Assembly (NCBI GenBank): GCA_034401795.1
Contig: CM067365.1
Location: forward strand, 13,746,166 to 13,810,165
Source of the DNA: Chaetoderma sp. LZ-2023a
Taxonomy: Eukaryota > Mollusca > Caudofoveata > Chaetodermatida > Chaetodermatidae
Direction: 5' to 3'
DNA length: 64,000 bases
Shown here: one piece after another, positions 48,470 through 60,585 of the stretch
Layout of the letters: every line of letters begins with the position of its first letter
Position numbering within the stretch: the first letter of the stretch is position 1
Notes under the pieces: generated by a model
Database searches by the model: none
What the model saw: only the letters and a program-made list of their open reading frames with translations
Told to the model about the DNA's origin: nothing
Program-made: the position numbers and the translations under genes

Positions 48470-50330
48470 ACATATCTCTAGCATCAACTTTCTGGTCGAC
48501 TTCCAATCAGACCCCAGCTTTCTGACTGTGGTCCGATTGGACCACGGCGACGCTTTGCAAAAATGTAAGTACATAGTTGTATCTGTGTTGTTGCAAACCC
48601 TCTCTAATGGTTAATTTGCCGTTATTTGTGTGTTGTTTCACTCTCACTATCATTTTTTTTTATTACAGTGAATGCTGGCAAATTGTGGATCAAGAGTGAG
48701 ATATATTGCAGTGCAAGCCCTACGAGCTATTCTAGAACCAGATGATGACTCTGACCTCGAATATTCTAACATCTCCGATGGCAGCGTCGGTCATCTGTCA
48801 GAGCCCTCGGAGTATAGTGATGCAGAAGTAGCAGAACCCACCTCTGGTAACCAGGAAGCCAGAAATCCGCCGGATGTTCCCTCCTGCCCTGATTCTGAGC
48901 CTATTAGAGGTCGGCGTCTGAATCAGGTCCATCCTAGAAGACATGGCCATGGCCTAGGTCGCGCGTGAGGTCGTTACCAATGTCGCGGGAAAGCGTGTGA
49001 ACTTCCACAGAATACCGCAGATACTGATAAACTTTCTGCAGCGGAACCAGATATGACTAATTGGACGGAATGGTACTGTATGGCAAAAGACGCACCAAAC
49101 ATTGGTCAACGCCGTGTCCAAGATATAATCAGAGCAGATCCGGGCATAACACACGATGCTCAATGTAACAATATTATTACCCCAGCTATGCTTGACCTTA
49201 TTGTTATAGAAACTGACCGTGACGCAAGATACTCTATTGGACAATGGAATGATGCTAATCCAGATAATCCGCGAGATTGGATACCAATAGATTCAACAGA
49301 GATTAAGGCCTTTATTATTAGATGTTGTCCGTATGCAGGGTTGCACAAATCCAGCCACGAGCATGTTGCCTTATTATGGTCAAAGAATGATGGGAGACAC
49401 ATTTTTACAGCTACCATGTCTAGAAATAACAATTAGTATCGTCATGGCGTGGGAGTGGAAGGAACGTCACAGCAGATAGTTTCTTCACATCTCTTCCTCT
49501 AGCAGAGGATATATTGAATGATCGCCTAACATATGTGGGCACAATTCGATCCAACAAACCATATACATCAGACACAGTGAAAGCAAGTGACACCCTAGCA
49601 GTCCAGAGTTCGTTGTTTGACTTGAAGGACCAGGTGACACTGGTGTCATATGTGCCGAAGCAGAATACAGCTGTGTTGGCTCTGTCTACTATGCATCACA
49701 ATGACAGTGTAGATGGAGATGCCCTGAAACCAGAAATTATGGTGTACTACAATCGACAAAAAGTGGTGTTGACAACCTTGATCACCTGACAACACTGTGC
49801 TCTGCTCGTAGGAAGGCGAACTGATGGCCCGCAGTGCTGATCAGCAATGCTGTTAATGTTGCTGCTGCTGCTGCAGCATTTATTATCTGGATGTAAAACG
49901 CCCCTCGGTCGAGCCCCTCTGAGAGAAAACGGAGCCGACGGCTCTTCCTTTCGGAGTTTGCCAATCAGGTTGCTATGCCACAAGTACAACGCAGAGCAAG
50001 CATACCAACATTGCAATCATCAATCCGGATGGTCATGACGATGATCGGTGTTGAACCCGCACAGCATGCTCAACAAGTACAAGCTGGGGCAAGTGTAAAC
50101 ACGAGAAAGGGATGCACCCTCTGCCCACGTGGTGTTAATAAGAATGTCAGACTAGTGTGTGGTATGTGTAAGCAGCCAATATGTCCAAGTCACAGTAAAC
50201 AAGGAGTGGTATGCTTCTTTTGTGCACTTCGGAACTTCGCACATTTTCCCGAATGCATTGCCATCGACACAAACAGATCATCACTGAAAGGTTTGGCTTT
50301 ACTATATACCGTAATTTAAGCTGCCAAAAT
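48470..50330 (+). mobile_element. Decayed piggyBac-type transposon relic
   Basis: Holds most of a piggyBac-family transposase gene in pieces. Possible 5' intron: GTAAGT at 48,566 and TTTTTTTTATTACAG ending at 48,668, just before the start codon at 48,672, so an upstream exon would be untranslated. Terminal inverted repeats and flanking TTAA could not be placed by eye, so the true element is probably longer than the range given. Confidence 0.65.
48672..50300 (+). pseudogene. piggyBac-type transposase pseudogene
   Basis: 48,672-48,968: acidic N-terminus (EPDDDSDLEYSNIS) typical of the family. 49,053-49,436: TNWTEWYCMAKDA ... HVALLWSKNDGRHIFTATMS, the start of the catalytic domain. About 49,463-49,789: NVTADSFFTSLPLAEDIL (second catalytic Asp, codon 49,475-49,477), LTYVGTIRSNKP, VSYVPKQNTAVLALSTMH, KPEIMVYYN. 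A frameshift near 49,760 leads to SGVDNLDHLTTLCSARRK with the third Asp at 49,771-49,773. Then WPAVLISNAVNVAAAAAAFI, another break, and the C-terminal cysteine-rich domain CTLCPRG ... CGMCKQPICPSHSK ... CFFC (about 50,110-50,230). Between 49,436 and 49,463 roughly 130 residues are missing, including the first catalytic Asp. With that deletion, two or more frameshifts and several stops, it is inactive. Confidence 0.85.
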
Positions 50331-50834
50331 GAGTCACCAGTTTTCGAATATCCCTATCGCTGTTCAGATGCAGCTCATATCTTCTGCCCCGTCTCGCTTC
50401 TAACATGTCAAAGCTACATCTTCGATCTAAAAGTGGGCCCTACAAGCAATATTTTGTTGTTTGAAATAATCGATCCATCGTTCTCTAAAAATGACGCTTC
50501 AAATCCGGGATTTAATTTGATCGATAATGCCTGTCTATTACGACCACACTATAGGAGCACGGTATAACTGCCAGCATATGAATAGTCAATCGAGCCAAGG
50601 CCCAAGTGTATGGCCTAGGTGACAGATAATAGTTGGCAGATTATTTTGAAAATAGATTGAGTGTGTTGTTGCTTCCTTAAGTTCTTTACTGTCAGATTGT
50701 TTTCAAAATAATCAGCCGGTTATTTATAGCCATTTTAACCTTTATCCTTTGTCATAAATAACACAAGTTAATTCTCTTTTACTGGTAAATGAATTTCCGA
50801 ATACCGGTACAGCACTGCAGTAATTATATCAAAC
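50331..50834. other. Downstream of the piggyBac relic, no gene recognised
   Basis: A 118-codon plus-strand frame (50,211-50,567) overlaps the transposase end in another frame and is a shadow. The right end of the element should lie here but I cannot identify it. Confidence 0.4.
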
Positions 50835-51135
50835 AATTTTTGTAAATTTACCACTGGAATGACTGGCTTCGTTATCGAGCCAATTCCTCAAGTGGTAAAA
50901 TCTAAAAAATAGTTGCCACATCCTGCAAGCTTTCACAATGGTGTAATGAAAAGAACTGTTAACCCCTTAATCCTTGAATTGAAAAATAGATTCCATGTTT
51001 TCATTGAAAATGTCCCTTTGCCGACCAAGAGATTATTTTTTAAATTTTAACACTGGAATGACTGGTTCGGTTATTGAGCCAGCCATCCCAGTGGTAATTT
51101 TCAAAAATATTCATCTTAGTCTGCAAATGCACATT
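50835..51135. repeat. Two hairpin-B elements
   Basis: The first, at about 50,835-50,930, has ACCACTGGAATGACTGGCT opposite a diverged AAGTGGTAAA arm. The second, at about 51,015-51,128, has CCGACCAAGAGAT, CACTGGAATGACTGG, CCAGCCATCCCAGTGGTAA and CTTAGTCTGCAAATG. Each could fold into a hairpin of about 100 nt. Confidence 0.7.
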
Positions 51136-51904
51136 TCTCATGTGTACTGCAGAAGCTGTTTTGGCTGGCTAAAGAGTTAAAACAAGAAAACAAGAATCAT
51201 TTCCAGTGACTTCCATTTCCTTTGTTAAAACTAGCCCTATGAACCTGTGGTCGAAGAAGGTGGTGGCACAATATACACTCTCTGAATCTGAATTGTTTAA
51301 ATCAGGTAGCCATATTGGATTTTGAATGTAGGGCAGTTGTCATAGCCACAATAGATATTGTCAAAAGGAACACATAATGAAAGTTGCTAAGTTCCATCAT
51401 GCAAATGTCAAACTTATTGACAGACAAACTGCCAGACCTGTGTACACACTAGTAAAGTGTTTCCAGTATGGCTGCCTTGAAATTAAAATATTCCTCAAGG
51501 GAAATGGTTAACCCTTTAATGGCATGGTTCATACACAAGTACACAGAAAGTCTGGGAAAAGTGTGGAATGATAAGAAACCAATATATTCAGGCCTAGAAA
51601 ATTATGGAAAATTTTATATTTTCTCCTACAGCTTTGGAAAATGTATGGGAAATTAAAATATTGTCAGATGTGATTCTCATTTGCAAAATAATATAGATAA
51701 TAATCAAAATATTGATGATCTTAGCTACAAATTTCATAATTTTTCTGAAAAATTTGGCAGCTTTCATATGGACACAGATTTGAGACATAAAATGGGACTA
51801 GAAATTCATTAATTAGTTCTGGAAAAGGTATAGAAAAGTATGGAATTTCATTCTGCAGAAGATGTATGTACCCTGTAATGAGAAAACGTAGTCAAGAAAA
51901 AAAA
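51136..51904. other. No gene recognised
   Basis: AT-rich. Short frames only. A TTGGAAAATGTATGGGAA / AATTATGGAAAATTTT / CTGGAAAAGGTATAGAAAAG motif recurs loosely between 51,540 and 51,840. Confidence 0.4.
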
Positions 51905-52340
51905 TTGTCCCATAGAAAATATCCATTTGCAGACCCATGAGAAGACTATTTTTGACAACTTATCACTGAAATGGCAGACTGGCTTGATGATTTAGACAGT
52001 CATTCCCGTGATAAGATTTCAAGAATAGCATTCTCTTGGTCTGCAAATGGATTATACATTGCCCCATAGAAAATGTCCATTTGCAGAACATGAGAAGACT
52101 ATTTTTGACAACTTAACACTGGAATAACTGGCTTGGTGATTGAGCTCATCATTGCACTGATAAGATTTCAAATATAGCATTCTCTTGATATGCGAATGGA
52201 TATAGATTGCCCCATAGAACATTTCCATTTGCAGACCGTAAGAAGACTATTTTGGACAACTTACCACTGGAATGACTGGCTTGGTGATTGAGCCAATCAT
52301 TCCAGTGATAAGATTCCAAGAATAGCATTCTCTTTGACTA
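51905..52340. repeat. Three tandem hairpin-B units of about 150 bp
   Basis: Units begin at CCCATAGAAAA near 51,909, 52,063 and 52,211 (spacing 154 and 148). Each has TCCATTTGCAGA, AGAAGACTATTTTTGACAAC, an ACTGGAATGACTGGCTTGGT arm, the reversed arm, then AAGAATAGCATTCTCTTG and TGCAAATGGAT. The third is the best palindrome. The repeating unit includes the spacer, so this is a true tandem array of hairpins, not separate insertions. Confidence 0.85.
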
Positions 52341-53684
52341 CAATTCCAGGGGGCCCAACTGGTGAATAATATATTATATGATTCAAAAGTACTTTCCTTT
52401 GTTTTGCAGCTTGTGCCAGGGTGATGAGTGTGCACCAAATCAATGTCTAATGTAACAGATAAGAATGCCTTGCAATGAGATGTATTCTATGATTTCTTCT
52501 TCATCACTCTTAAATGATTGGATGCAGTAAATGGAATAACATCTGTAATACCGGTACCAAATTCCCAAAAGACATTCTCAGTCAATCTCAGAATGACATG
52601 CACACACCTGTGATGGATGTGACCACGGTGTTTCTAAAGACTGTTTTCAAAGTCTCATATATACTTGTTATTAACAACACACTCTGATAATTACAGTTCA
52701 TTACATCAATAATCATATTTAAGGCAAATACTGTATTTATTGAATGAGTTAAAAAGAAAAAAATAAGTTTTAGTGATTGAAGTTTTTATTTAACCCTTGC
52801 GTCAAGTTATGACAATGATTTCAAAATGGTTAATTGTTGCAGAACCAGTAGTTAATAAGACTGGCATATATTGTTTAAAGAGTTGCATGGCCTAGATGTT
52901 AAACAAATAAATCTTGGCTTAGTGTCTAAATACACATGTTGTGTACAGTCACTAATGTACCTGGCCTTACTCAGTCATGTTTGTCAGTAGACACAATGAG
53001 TACTGCAAATTGGATATAAGAATCTAAAAGTACACCAGTCTACAATCTACCAGTTTATACAGAATATGAATTCTGTACTTGATGAATGAAAAATTGTGTT
53101 TTTCTAACTCAGTCATGAGTATCATTAATCAAATATAGAATTCACATGCTGTATGAACTGGTAACTGGAGACTGTTGTAATTTTCAAAAGATAATACCTC
53201 TGTCCCTTACATAATTCTACTATTCTATGCACATTTCTAGCACAGAATTTGTAATTCTGATCATAAGTTTCATACTTCTGGTCAAAAGTGTTACATTTTG
53301 ACCTCCGATTTCCATATTTGCTGCTAAAATATATACATCTCTGTCCAAATGTTTTGGTTTTAATCTCAAATTACCTCATTTCAAGAAAAAAATGTTAGCA
53401 TTTCTGACCAAAATGTGGATGTTTCCAGCCAAAATGTGTTTTGAAATTTTTTTTCAAGTGTTCTGATTCAAATACTGAGGTTCCAGGTGAGCGATACAAT
53501 CTCCAGGGTGTTTATTTGTTGGTAATTTATGAAAATATCATAGCCATTTCTTGCATGGTAATGACACGTTATAATTTTTTTTTTTTTGGTCCATCTTAAA
53601 TTACAACTACATGACATGCTATAAAGCAACACAAATTTATCCAGCTTAACGGTTTATCACTCAAGCCAGTCCACACAGTGGTAC
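52341..53684. other. No gene recognised; degenerate short repeat near 53,250-53,470
   Basis: Between 53,250 and 53,470 the motif TTTCTGACCAAAATGT and variants (TTCTGGTCAAAAGTGTTAC, TCTGTCCAAATGTTTTGG) recurs about six times at irregular spacing. No coding signal elsewhere. Confidence 0.45.
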
Positions 53685-53800
53685 TGAGAAATGTCCACTG
53701 GTAGACCAAGAAGACTATTTTTAAAATTCTGGAATTGGAATGGCTTGTATTGCTATGAAATTGACTAAATGGTTTAGTCATGCAAAATCATGATGCCCTT
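53685..53800. repeat. Hairpin-B element, diverged
   Basis: AAATGTCCACTGGTAGACCA, AGACTATTTTTAAAATTCTG, and a weak reversed arm after GGAATGGCTTG. Confidence 0.5.
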
Positions 53801-54017
53801 GAAATGCCATATCCAGGCTAGATTGAAAGATTCAACCAATGGCATGCAGAATACTGCTACTGCATTTGAGCAACATGCCAGGGTGAAATATGTCATCAGA
53901 TACAGTAAGTAGATGCTGATAAATTAGCATCATGAATTTATAGCATGAGTGCCTTTCCCGTGACTCTGGAACATAAGTATCATCTGAAACATAAATAAAA
54001 CATGTTTTAAATAATTA

Positions 54018-54975
54018 TTGGCTCACCTGGTCAGAATCGCCAAGTTAGCTTATGCCGTGGCGACCGTCCACTGTCCGTCCGTCCGTCCATCAACTTTTTC
54101 TTTAAATGACTTCTCAAGAGCCACTTGGTCGATTTCAATTATATAATATCGGCAGCAGGCCTGTGCTGTAATATTTCCAATGGTAACCCATAAAAGGTTG
54201 CCTTATATGTTTTAAGGAGACATATGGTAACCTAAACCTTAGAAAGCTCATTGATGCCCATACTAAAATCAACAGATTAATGTAACCTGGTTCAGGTCCC
54301 CTAAAATAAATTAAGGCAACCTCATTGAGAGCGTTTTCAACAGGTTACCATAACAGCACAGGCCTGGGCAGGAAACATCCTTAGGGCATAGAGATTCAAG
54401 TTTGTTCAAACAGTCGATCGGCCAATTTGGCGCGTGCCCATCTTGGGTTTTGGCCGATTTGTAGAAGTCTTTAAAAATCCCCGAAACCGCGGCCATCTTG
54501 GATTTTGGCCGATTTGTAGAATTCTTTAAAAATCTCCGAAACCGCTTGGGAATCGATTCAAAGCTCATGACACATCATCTAGGGCAAGAGCTAAGCCAAG
54601 TTTGTTCAAGAGAACTTGATTGACCAAATGGTTCAGTGGCCATCTTGGATCATCTAGTTTTCGCGAAAACAACTCCAGAACCGCTGAATGGATCGGGCCG
54701 AAAATTGTATATGTGTATATGTAAAAAAAACATGTCCGCCATGAATCAATCAAAATATAACGCTTTTGGCGGACATCTTGTATTTTCTGCAAATTTCTTA
54801 GCTAACCTGTTATCATACTTATTAACCACTGGGCCAATTTTAATAAAACTTGGCTAAGCTTTCTTCACAGAAATTTGATTGGTAACATTTTCCAATGGTC
54901 ATCTCGTTTTGTTCGGTTGTGTCAGTGGGCAAATATTTCCGGTAAACGATACAGGCCCCTTGGGCCTCTTGTTAA
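54018..54975. mobile_element. Non-autonomous DNA element with GGGCC-type ends
   Basis: The left side has GGCTCACCTGGTCAGAATCG and TTATGCCGTGGCGACCGTCC followed by GTCCGTCCGTCC. The right side is CAGGCCCCTTGGGCCTCTTG followed by TTAAT. From general knowledge, repeats with reversed ends AACAAGAGGCC and an AGGTGAGC/GCTCACCTG motif are abundant in mollusc and other marine invertebrate genomes. A 59-bp internal tandem duplication (GCCATCTTGGNTTTTGGCCG ... CCGAAACCG) occupies about 54,438-54,550. No coding capacity; short frames are artefacts. Confidence 0.6.
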
Positions 54976-55374
54976 TATTCTAAACAACCGACAAGCTTTG
55001 GCATAAAGACATGAACAATCAATGTGTCTCATTTTGTGAGGTATTTGCTAAGGTTAAAGGGGAATGGTACATTTTATCTTGTTTTGGTTTTATACAATAA
55101 CACGATAGAGATTGCAGACCCTCGCCCTGCCATTTTTATCACATTGTACATCTTTCCTATTCGCCAGATTTTGTCATATTACGTCCACAATTGTGAAACC
55201 CTAGTGTATGGTCACATCCTTTCCTATGTACAAATTTGGAGCTAAATAGTTTCCAAAAATTTGATCTGGATTTTTTCTGAATCATGGTTAATGTTGGAAA
55301 TCCGCTTTCACAATAAAATTCTTTGTTGTGTTAAAAGTTGACTCAAATCTGATTAGTGTTTATGGGGAGCACGT
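54976..55374. other. No gene recognised
   Basis: The frame at 55,024-55,245 (73 codons) has no recognisable content. Confidence 0.4.
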
Positions 55375-55495
55375 AAACAGACCGACAAACACACGCATGC
55401 ATGCGCGCACGCGCGCGTACCCCCCACTCCACCCCACCCACACAAGCGCGTGCACAACACCTACACAGACGCACGCACACACAAACGCATGAATA
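55375..55495. repeat. Imperfect (CA)n/(CGCA)n tract
   Basis: Alternating purine-pyrimidine DNA with GCGCGCACGCGCGCG-like cores, C-rich in the middle (CCCCCCACTCCACCCCACCC). Confidence 0.85.
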
Positions 55496-57117
55496 AAATG
55501 ATGACGATTCTGAAATGCTGCTCAAACCCAATACTCCTTCTTTATTGGAATTAGAATTAACGCATACGACAGTGTTAACAATAATTTTCTGGTTTATTTT
55601 AGCTCAAATTTTAACACAAGAATGTGTGTGATCCTGCACTAGGATTCCACAACTAGGGATGCAATCTAAAAACTCTGGATGTGGTTACAATGTCATAACA
55701 GTAACTAACAACAGGAGAATGAGGGTCTGCAATCAGATGGTATTGTTTACTTCAGGAAATCACTTGACATTATCTATACAGTTAAAGTCTTGACAGCCCT
55801 GGTTTTATGTGGAGGTTGGAATGTGATGGAGTGGGGGTTGCCACACAGTGGTATGCGAACCCCACTCCTCCCACCCCACCCACCCCTCATTGGTGAAATG
55901 GTTATCGGTCTCAGTCCTGCTTTCTTGAGGCGATGTTTTTTCAATCAACGAAACACTGGTAGAGCTATACAAGCAAACCTGTCTATACCGGTCACTGTAT
56001 GGACCATCAAAATATAGTCACTAAGATAGGTGGTCGCTAATTGCAGCTCACCGGCTGTGGGATTTTAGGTGCATGCATGGCATGTGATCGTGTTTTCCTA
56101 ACAGTAAGACTCAACTCTTATGGATAGTTATCAATTCGTCCCAAAAGCGAGTGTGCGTTGTAGACGTGTATGTCCGCTATAGACAGGTTTATCTGCATTT
56201 CCGAGAATAGCCCTCTGCCGTTTTAGAGAGCGTTGACTCGTAGGCGCCTTCAGCCTGGCCTACTTCTAAGTCACTCTCTCCGTAATAAATGAGGTACGAC
56301 GTCGCACTAAAAATGCCTATGCCTTGACCTCATTTGGTGTTTTCTTTCTTAGTTTGCAAACACATTAGAGAAAATCAATGTTAAGAAAATTACTATTTAT
56401 AGGATTTATTAAAACCTGATTATGTCGACAACGTTTATCAAAATAAAACACGAAATAAGGTAACGCTTACCAAGTTTAATATTAGCGGCGAACGTTGAAT
56501 TGTCGTCTCGCTGCCTTTAAAACATGCAATTGTACTTTCTATACGTTCGGACCTCAGTACTACCAATATGAATATATCCTTCAGTGATATACTATATTAA
56601 TGATATAACTGCATATAATCATCTGTAATTGATGGCCAATCAATGTAAGATTGTCGTGGAGGGCCATGCTAATATTTTCATATGTAACATTGATCAGATG
56701 TAGTGGAATCCTTACAAATCTGCCAAATATTCTAAGTGAGCCAAGTTTCGTACACATGTTGTGGGTGTATTTTCTGTGGTGAAAGTAATACATTGGTAAT
56801 TAGTTGCATATATCTATTATCTTGTGTTTGCCAATTAACACATGATCAAAGTAAAGAGGCTTTCCAAAAGTGACTGCTTAATTTGTCTATGCATGTTTGA
56901 GGTTGGGGTCAGAATTAACCCCGGGTGGTAGAATTTGTATGTAAAATTTGTTGGTAAGATGAGGGTTAATTTGAGGATGTATAAGGAATAAACATGTATG
57001 GAATTGGTGTGAAGAGAATGCTGTACTATGCGTTGATATCCTTCAATATCTTAAAACCACTTTCCACACAGTTAGATTTAGAAGAACTTGGACTGCTGAC
57101 AAAGTATGACAAATATA
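55496..57117. other. No gene recognised
   Basis: Frames at 55,790-56,017 and 56,581-56,793 have no recognisable domain. The first holds a short C-rich patch (CCCACTCCTCCCACCCCACC). No family repeats identified. Confidence 0.4.
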
Positions 57118-57119
57118 CA

Positions 57120-57159
<40 letters not shown>

Positions 57160-57181
57160 CACACATATATATATATATATG
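57118..57181. repeat. (ACGC)n followed by (AT)n
   Basis: About ten ACGC units, then ACACAC and eight AT units. Confidence 0.95.
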
Positions 57182-57359
57182 CAATGCCACCGCAGTTTGC
57201 TTTCTGTAAACTGACTCATATTAGCTGTCACAAACTAGACTACTATACCTCTATGCGTAAATATATTGTTTTCTTCCATATAACCTCTTTGCAACTATTA
57301 TTAATTATGGCTTTCATAATAAAGACGGCCAAAACCGGCCTATACAATGGCCTCGAGGA

Positions 57360-57545
57360 GTGTGCATTTGGAAGCCAAGAGAAGACCATTTGAGAAGGCT
57401 TAGCACTCGAATATCTAGCTCGATAACCAGCCCAGTCATGCGAATGGACAATTGTCAAAGCATGGTATTATCTCGGCCTACAAATGGACATTCAATAAGC
57501 AAATATTTGAATTTTCCGGACCAAATGTAACCATTAAAGGCTTAA
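57360..57545 (+). repeat. Hairpin-B element with 3' extension
   Basis: AAGCCAAGAGAAGACCATTT, GGCTTAGCACTCGAATAT, CCCAGTCATGCGAATGGACA, CGGCCTACAAATGGACATTC, then AATAAGCAAATATTTGAATT and CATTAAAGGCTTAA as after the copies at 25,650 and 62,495. Confidence 0.65.
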
Positions 57546-57601
57546 ACACGCTAATTCTGTATATTTTGAGAAATATTCAATAACAACAAAACCATTTTGG
57601 T

Positions 57602-58138
57602 CGCATAACCTTGCACAACCTACACCTGGCATCTGTCACGGCCAACCACACAGCGGAGTAGCATAACCTTGCACAACCTACACATGGCATCTGTCACGGC
57701 CAACCACACAGTGGAGTAGCATAACCTTGCACAACCTACGCATGGCATCTGTCACGGCCAACCACACAGTGGAGTAGCATAACCTTGCACATCCTACACA
57801 TGGCATCTGTCACGGCCAACCACACAGTGGAGTAGCATAACCTTGCACAACCTACACATGGCATATGTCACGGCCAACCACACAGCGGAGTAGCATAACC
57901 TTGCACAACCTACACATGGCATCTGTCACGGCCAACCACACAGTGGAGTAGCATAACCTTGCACATCCTACACATGGCATCTGTCACGGCCAACCACACA
58001 GTGGAGTAGCATAACCTTGCACAACCTACACATGGCATCTGTCACGGCCAACCACACAGTGGAGTAGCATAACCTTGCACAACCTACACATGGCATCTGT
58101 CACTGCCAACCACACAGTGGAGTAGCATAACCTTGCTC
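57602..58138. repeat. 58-bp minisatellite, nine units
   Basis: Unit TAGCATAACCTTGCACAACC / TACACATGGCATCTGTCACG / GCCAACCACACAGTGGAG. Units differ by one to three bases only. The ACATCC variant (near 57,788 and 57,962) is three units apart, suggesting duplication of multi-unit blocks. The period is not a multiple of three. Minus-strand frame 58,026-58,232 across the right edge is unsupported. Confidence 0.97.
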
Positions 58139-58244
58139 GTGTTGCTGTGACATTTAGTGAAACTGAGATAACTGACACAGCTGTGCATGTTATTGTGTCT
58201 TGGCATGGGCATAAGCGTTCGAAGGTGTTCATAGTGGAATGGTT

Positions 58245-58435
58245 TAGGTGGGTGGAGGTAAACCTAACCTAGGCGGCAGGTGGGGGTGGTGGGGGGGGGG
58301 GGTCATCGATCCTCCTTCAGAACAATTATGAAATCATTTAGTTATGAAATGTATTTAGGAGGTGGGTTGTGGTGGGGGAGTCGTGGGTGTGGGAGTGGTG
58401 TGTGGGTTGTGTGGGGTTATGGAGCATAGGAAATC
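58245..58435 (+). repeat. G-rich tract with possible G-quadruplex potential
   Basis: GGTGGGTGGAGG near 58,250, GGTGGGGGTGGT and a run of about eleven G near 58,290, then GGAGGTGGGTTGTGGTGGGG to 58,435 with repeated GTGGG. Several separate runs of three or more G lie close together on the plus strand. Confidence 0.7.
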
Positions 58436-59520
58436 ACGCATTTAGGCATTCCTGTCTTTTTCCAGGTCCAGAAACCCATTCGGTCTACGCCTATTCTGGG
58501 CTGCCACACCGACACATGTACTAAAATACTCCCGGCAATTCGAAATTCGCTGGTGTAATTTGCATCGCCATATGGGGTGTCAAATATGTATGTATTTGTA
58601 CCGTCTCTGACGGAGCTGTATCACTAATAACGTAAAACTATGTCTGATACTGATCTGATAAAAAGTCTAAGTGTTGTCACAGTTCAACGATCTATAGTTG
58701 AAATTCCCATACTTTTACACAGCGTATGGAAAAGCTGATTTCTTGAAAACCGATGGCCTTGACCCTAAAGTATAAAATAATGTGTCCTGGTTTGCTTTAC
58801 CAAAATCAAGGAAAATTCCATTAAATGTCAAATAAAGGACAGCTTAATGAATTAAAGGTAAAAGGGAGGCAATTCATGCAAAAAACTCATAATCTTTTTC
58901 CCATTAGCTCCCTTTACCTGTTGAAGATGATGAAGTGCAGGTAACTTATGCCAAACATGAAAACTGGAAAGCTTTACTCATGAATGCCCTTGACCCCAAC
59001 GGCGATATTAAAACATTTATTGGAAACTTTTTAGATCTCTCAGCTGTATATAAGATTCAATGAGTGTAGAGCAGAATGCTACCATTAACAGCTAATCTAT
59101 TCCAAAATATACAGAATTCCATTTGTGTTCAATCTGTCCAGTCCAGTCAAAGGTGTCTCTATCAATTATAATCATGTAATAGAATTATACATGACTGGCG
59201 CGTATCTTCAGAAAATAACAAAAATCAATTTGTGGTCTATGAATTAGAGAAAGAATACGGATATGTCATCGAGTGGGAATTCCATTGGTGCTTTTAGATT
59301 TTAAAGTATCATAATATTAAAAGTTACCCTGAAATTTTTACTTTTTGATAACCGAATGCATGGGATAAGAGACACTAGGTAGCAACACCATTTTTTCGTC
59401 AGTAAGACTGTTTCAGGTGATGGAGATCATGTGGTATACAAAAAAAACCCAACAACATATTATTTATCTAATTTTATTATTAATACTCTCTTTACGAAAA
59501 CTATAATCAGTAACTCAGCC
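58436..59520. other. No gene recognised
   Basis: AT-rich sequence without family repeats or coding signal. Confidence 0.4.
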
Positions 59521-60118
<598 letters not shown>

Positions 60119-60309
60119 CTATATAGAGTAACATGTAATTATTATATATCTAGATATTCTATCTATGTGGGCAAGTTCTGCAGTATGTTATACACGGTGG
60201 GATTCGCTGTTTAAGAGCAGTGCTTGTGACATGCGGAACTAAAGAAATCCATACGTTGCATTATTACTTAGATTTTACAATATTTATTGTATCGATGGGT
60301 CTCATGATG
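60119..60309. other. No gene recognised
   Basis: Short unique spacer between two microsatellites. Confidence 0.4.
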
Positions 60310-60375
60310 TGGGTGCGTGCGTGTGTGTGTGTGTATACGTGTGTGCATGTGTGCGTGCGTGCGTGCGTGCGTGTG

Positions 60376-60456
<81 letters not shown>

Positions 60457-60585
60457 ACTCATGCGCATATCATGTCTGTGTGTATGCGTGCGTGCGTGCG
60501 CGCGTGCGTGCGTGCGTTCCTGCATAAGCGCATGCGTGTATGCATGCGTGCATGCTCATTACCACGCACGCGCGTGTGTACGTCT
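60310..60585. repeat. (GTGC)n/(GT)n tract
   Basis: About 100 bp of pure GTGC units (60,352-60,452), flanked by imperfect GT, GTGC and GCATGC DNA to about 60,580. Long frames on both strands here come from the repeat. Confidence 0.95.

Noticed and set aside
50211-50567. 118-codon frame downstream of the piggyBac relic
   Set aside because: It starts inside the transposase cysteine domain in another frame and shows no domain of its own.
57602-58138. CRISPR-like array of regular repeats
   Set aside because: The whole 58-bp unit is repeated; nothing between repeats is variable enough to be a spacer.
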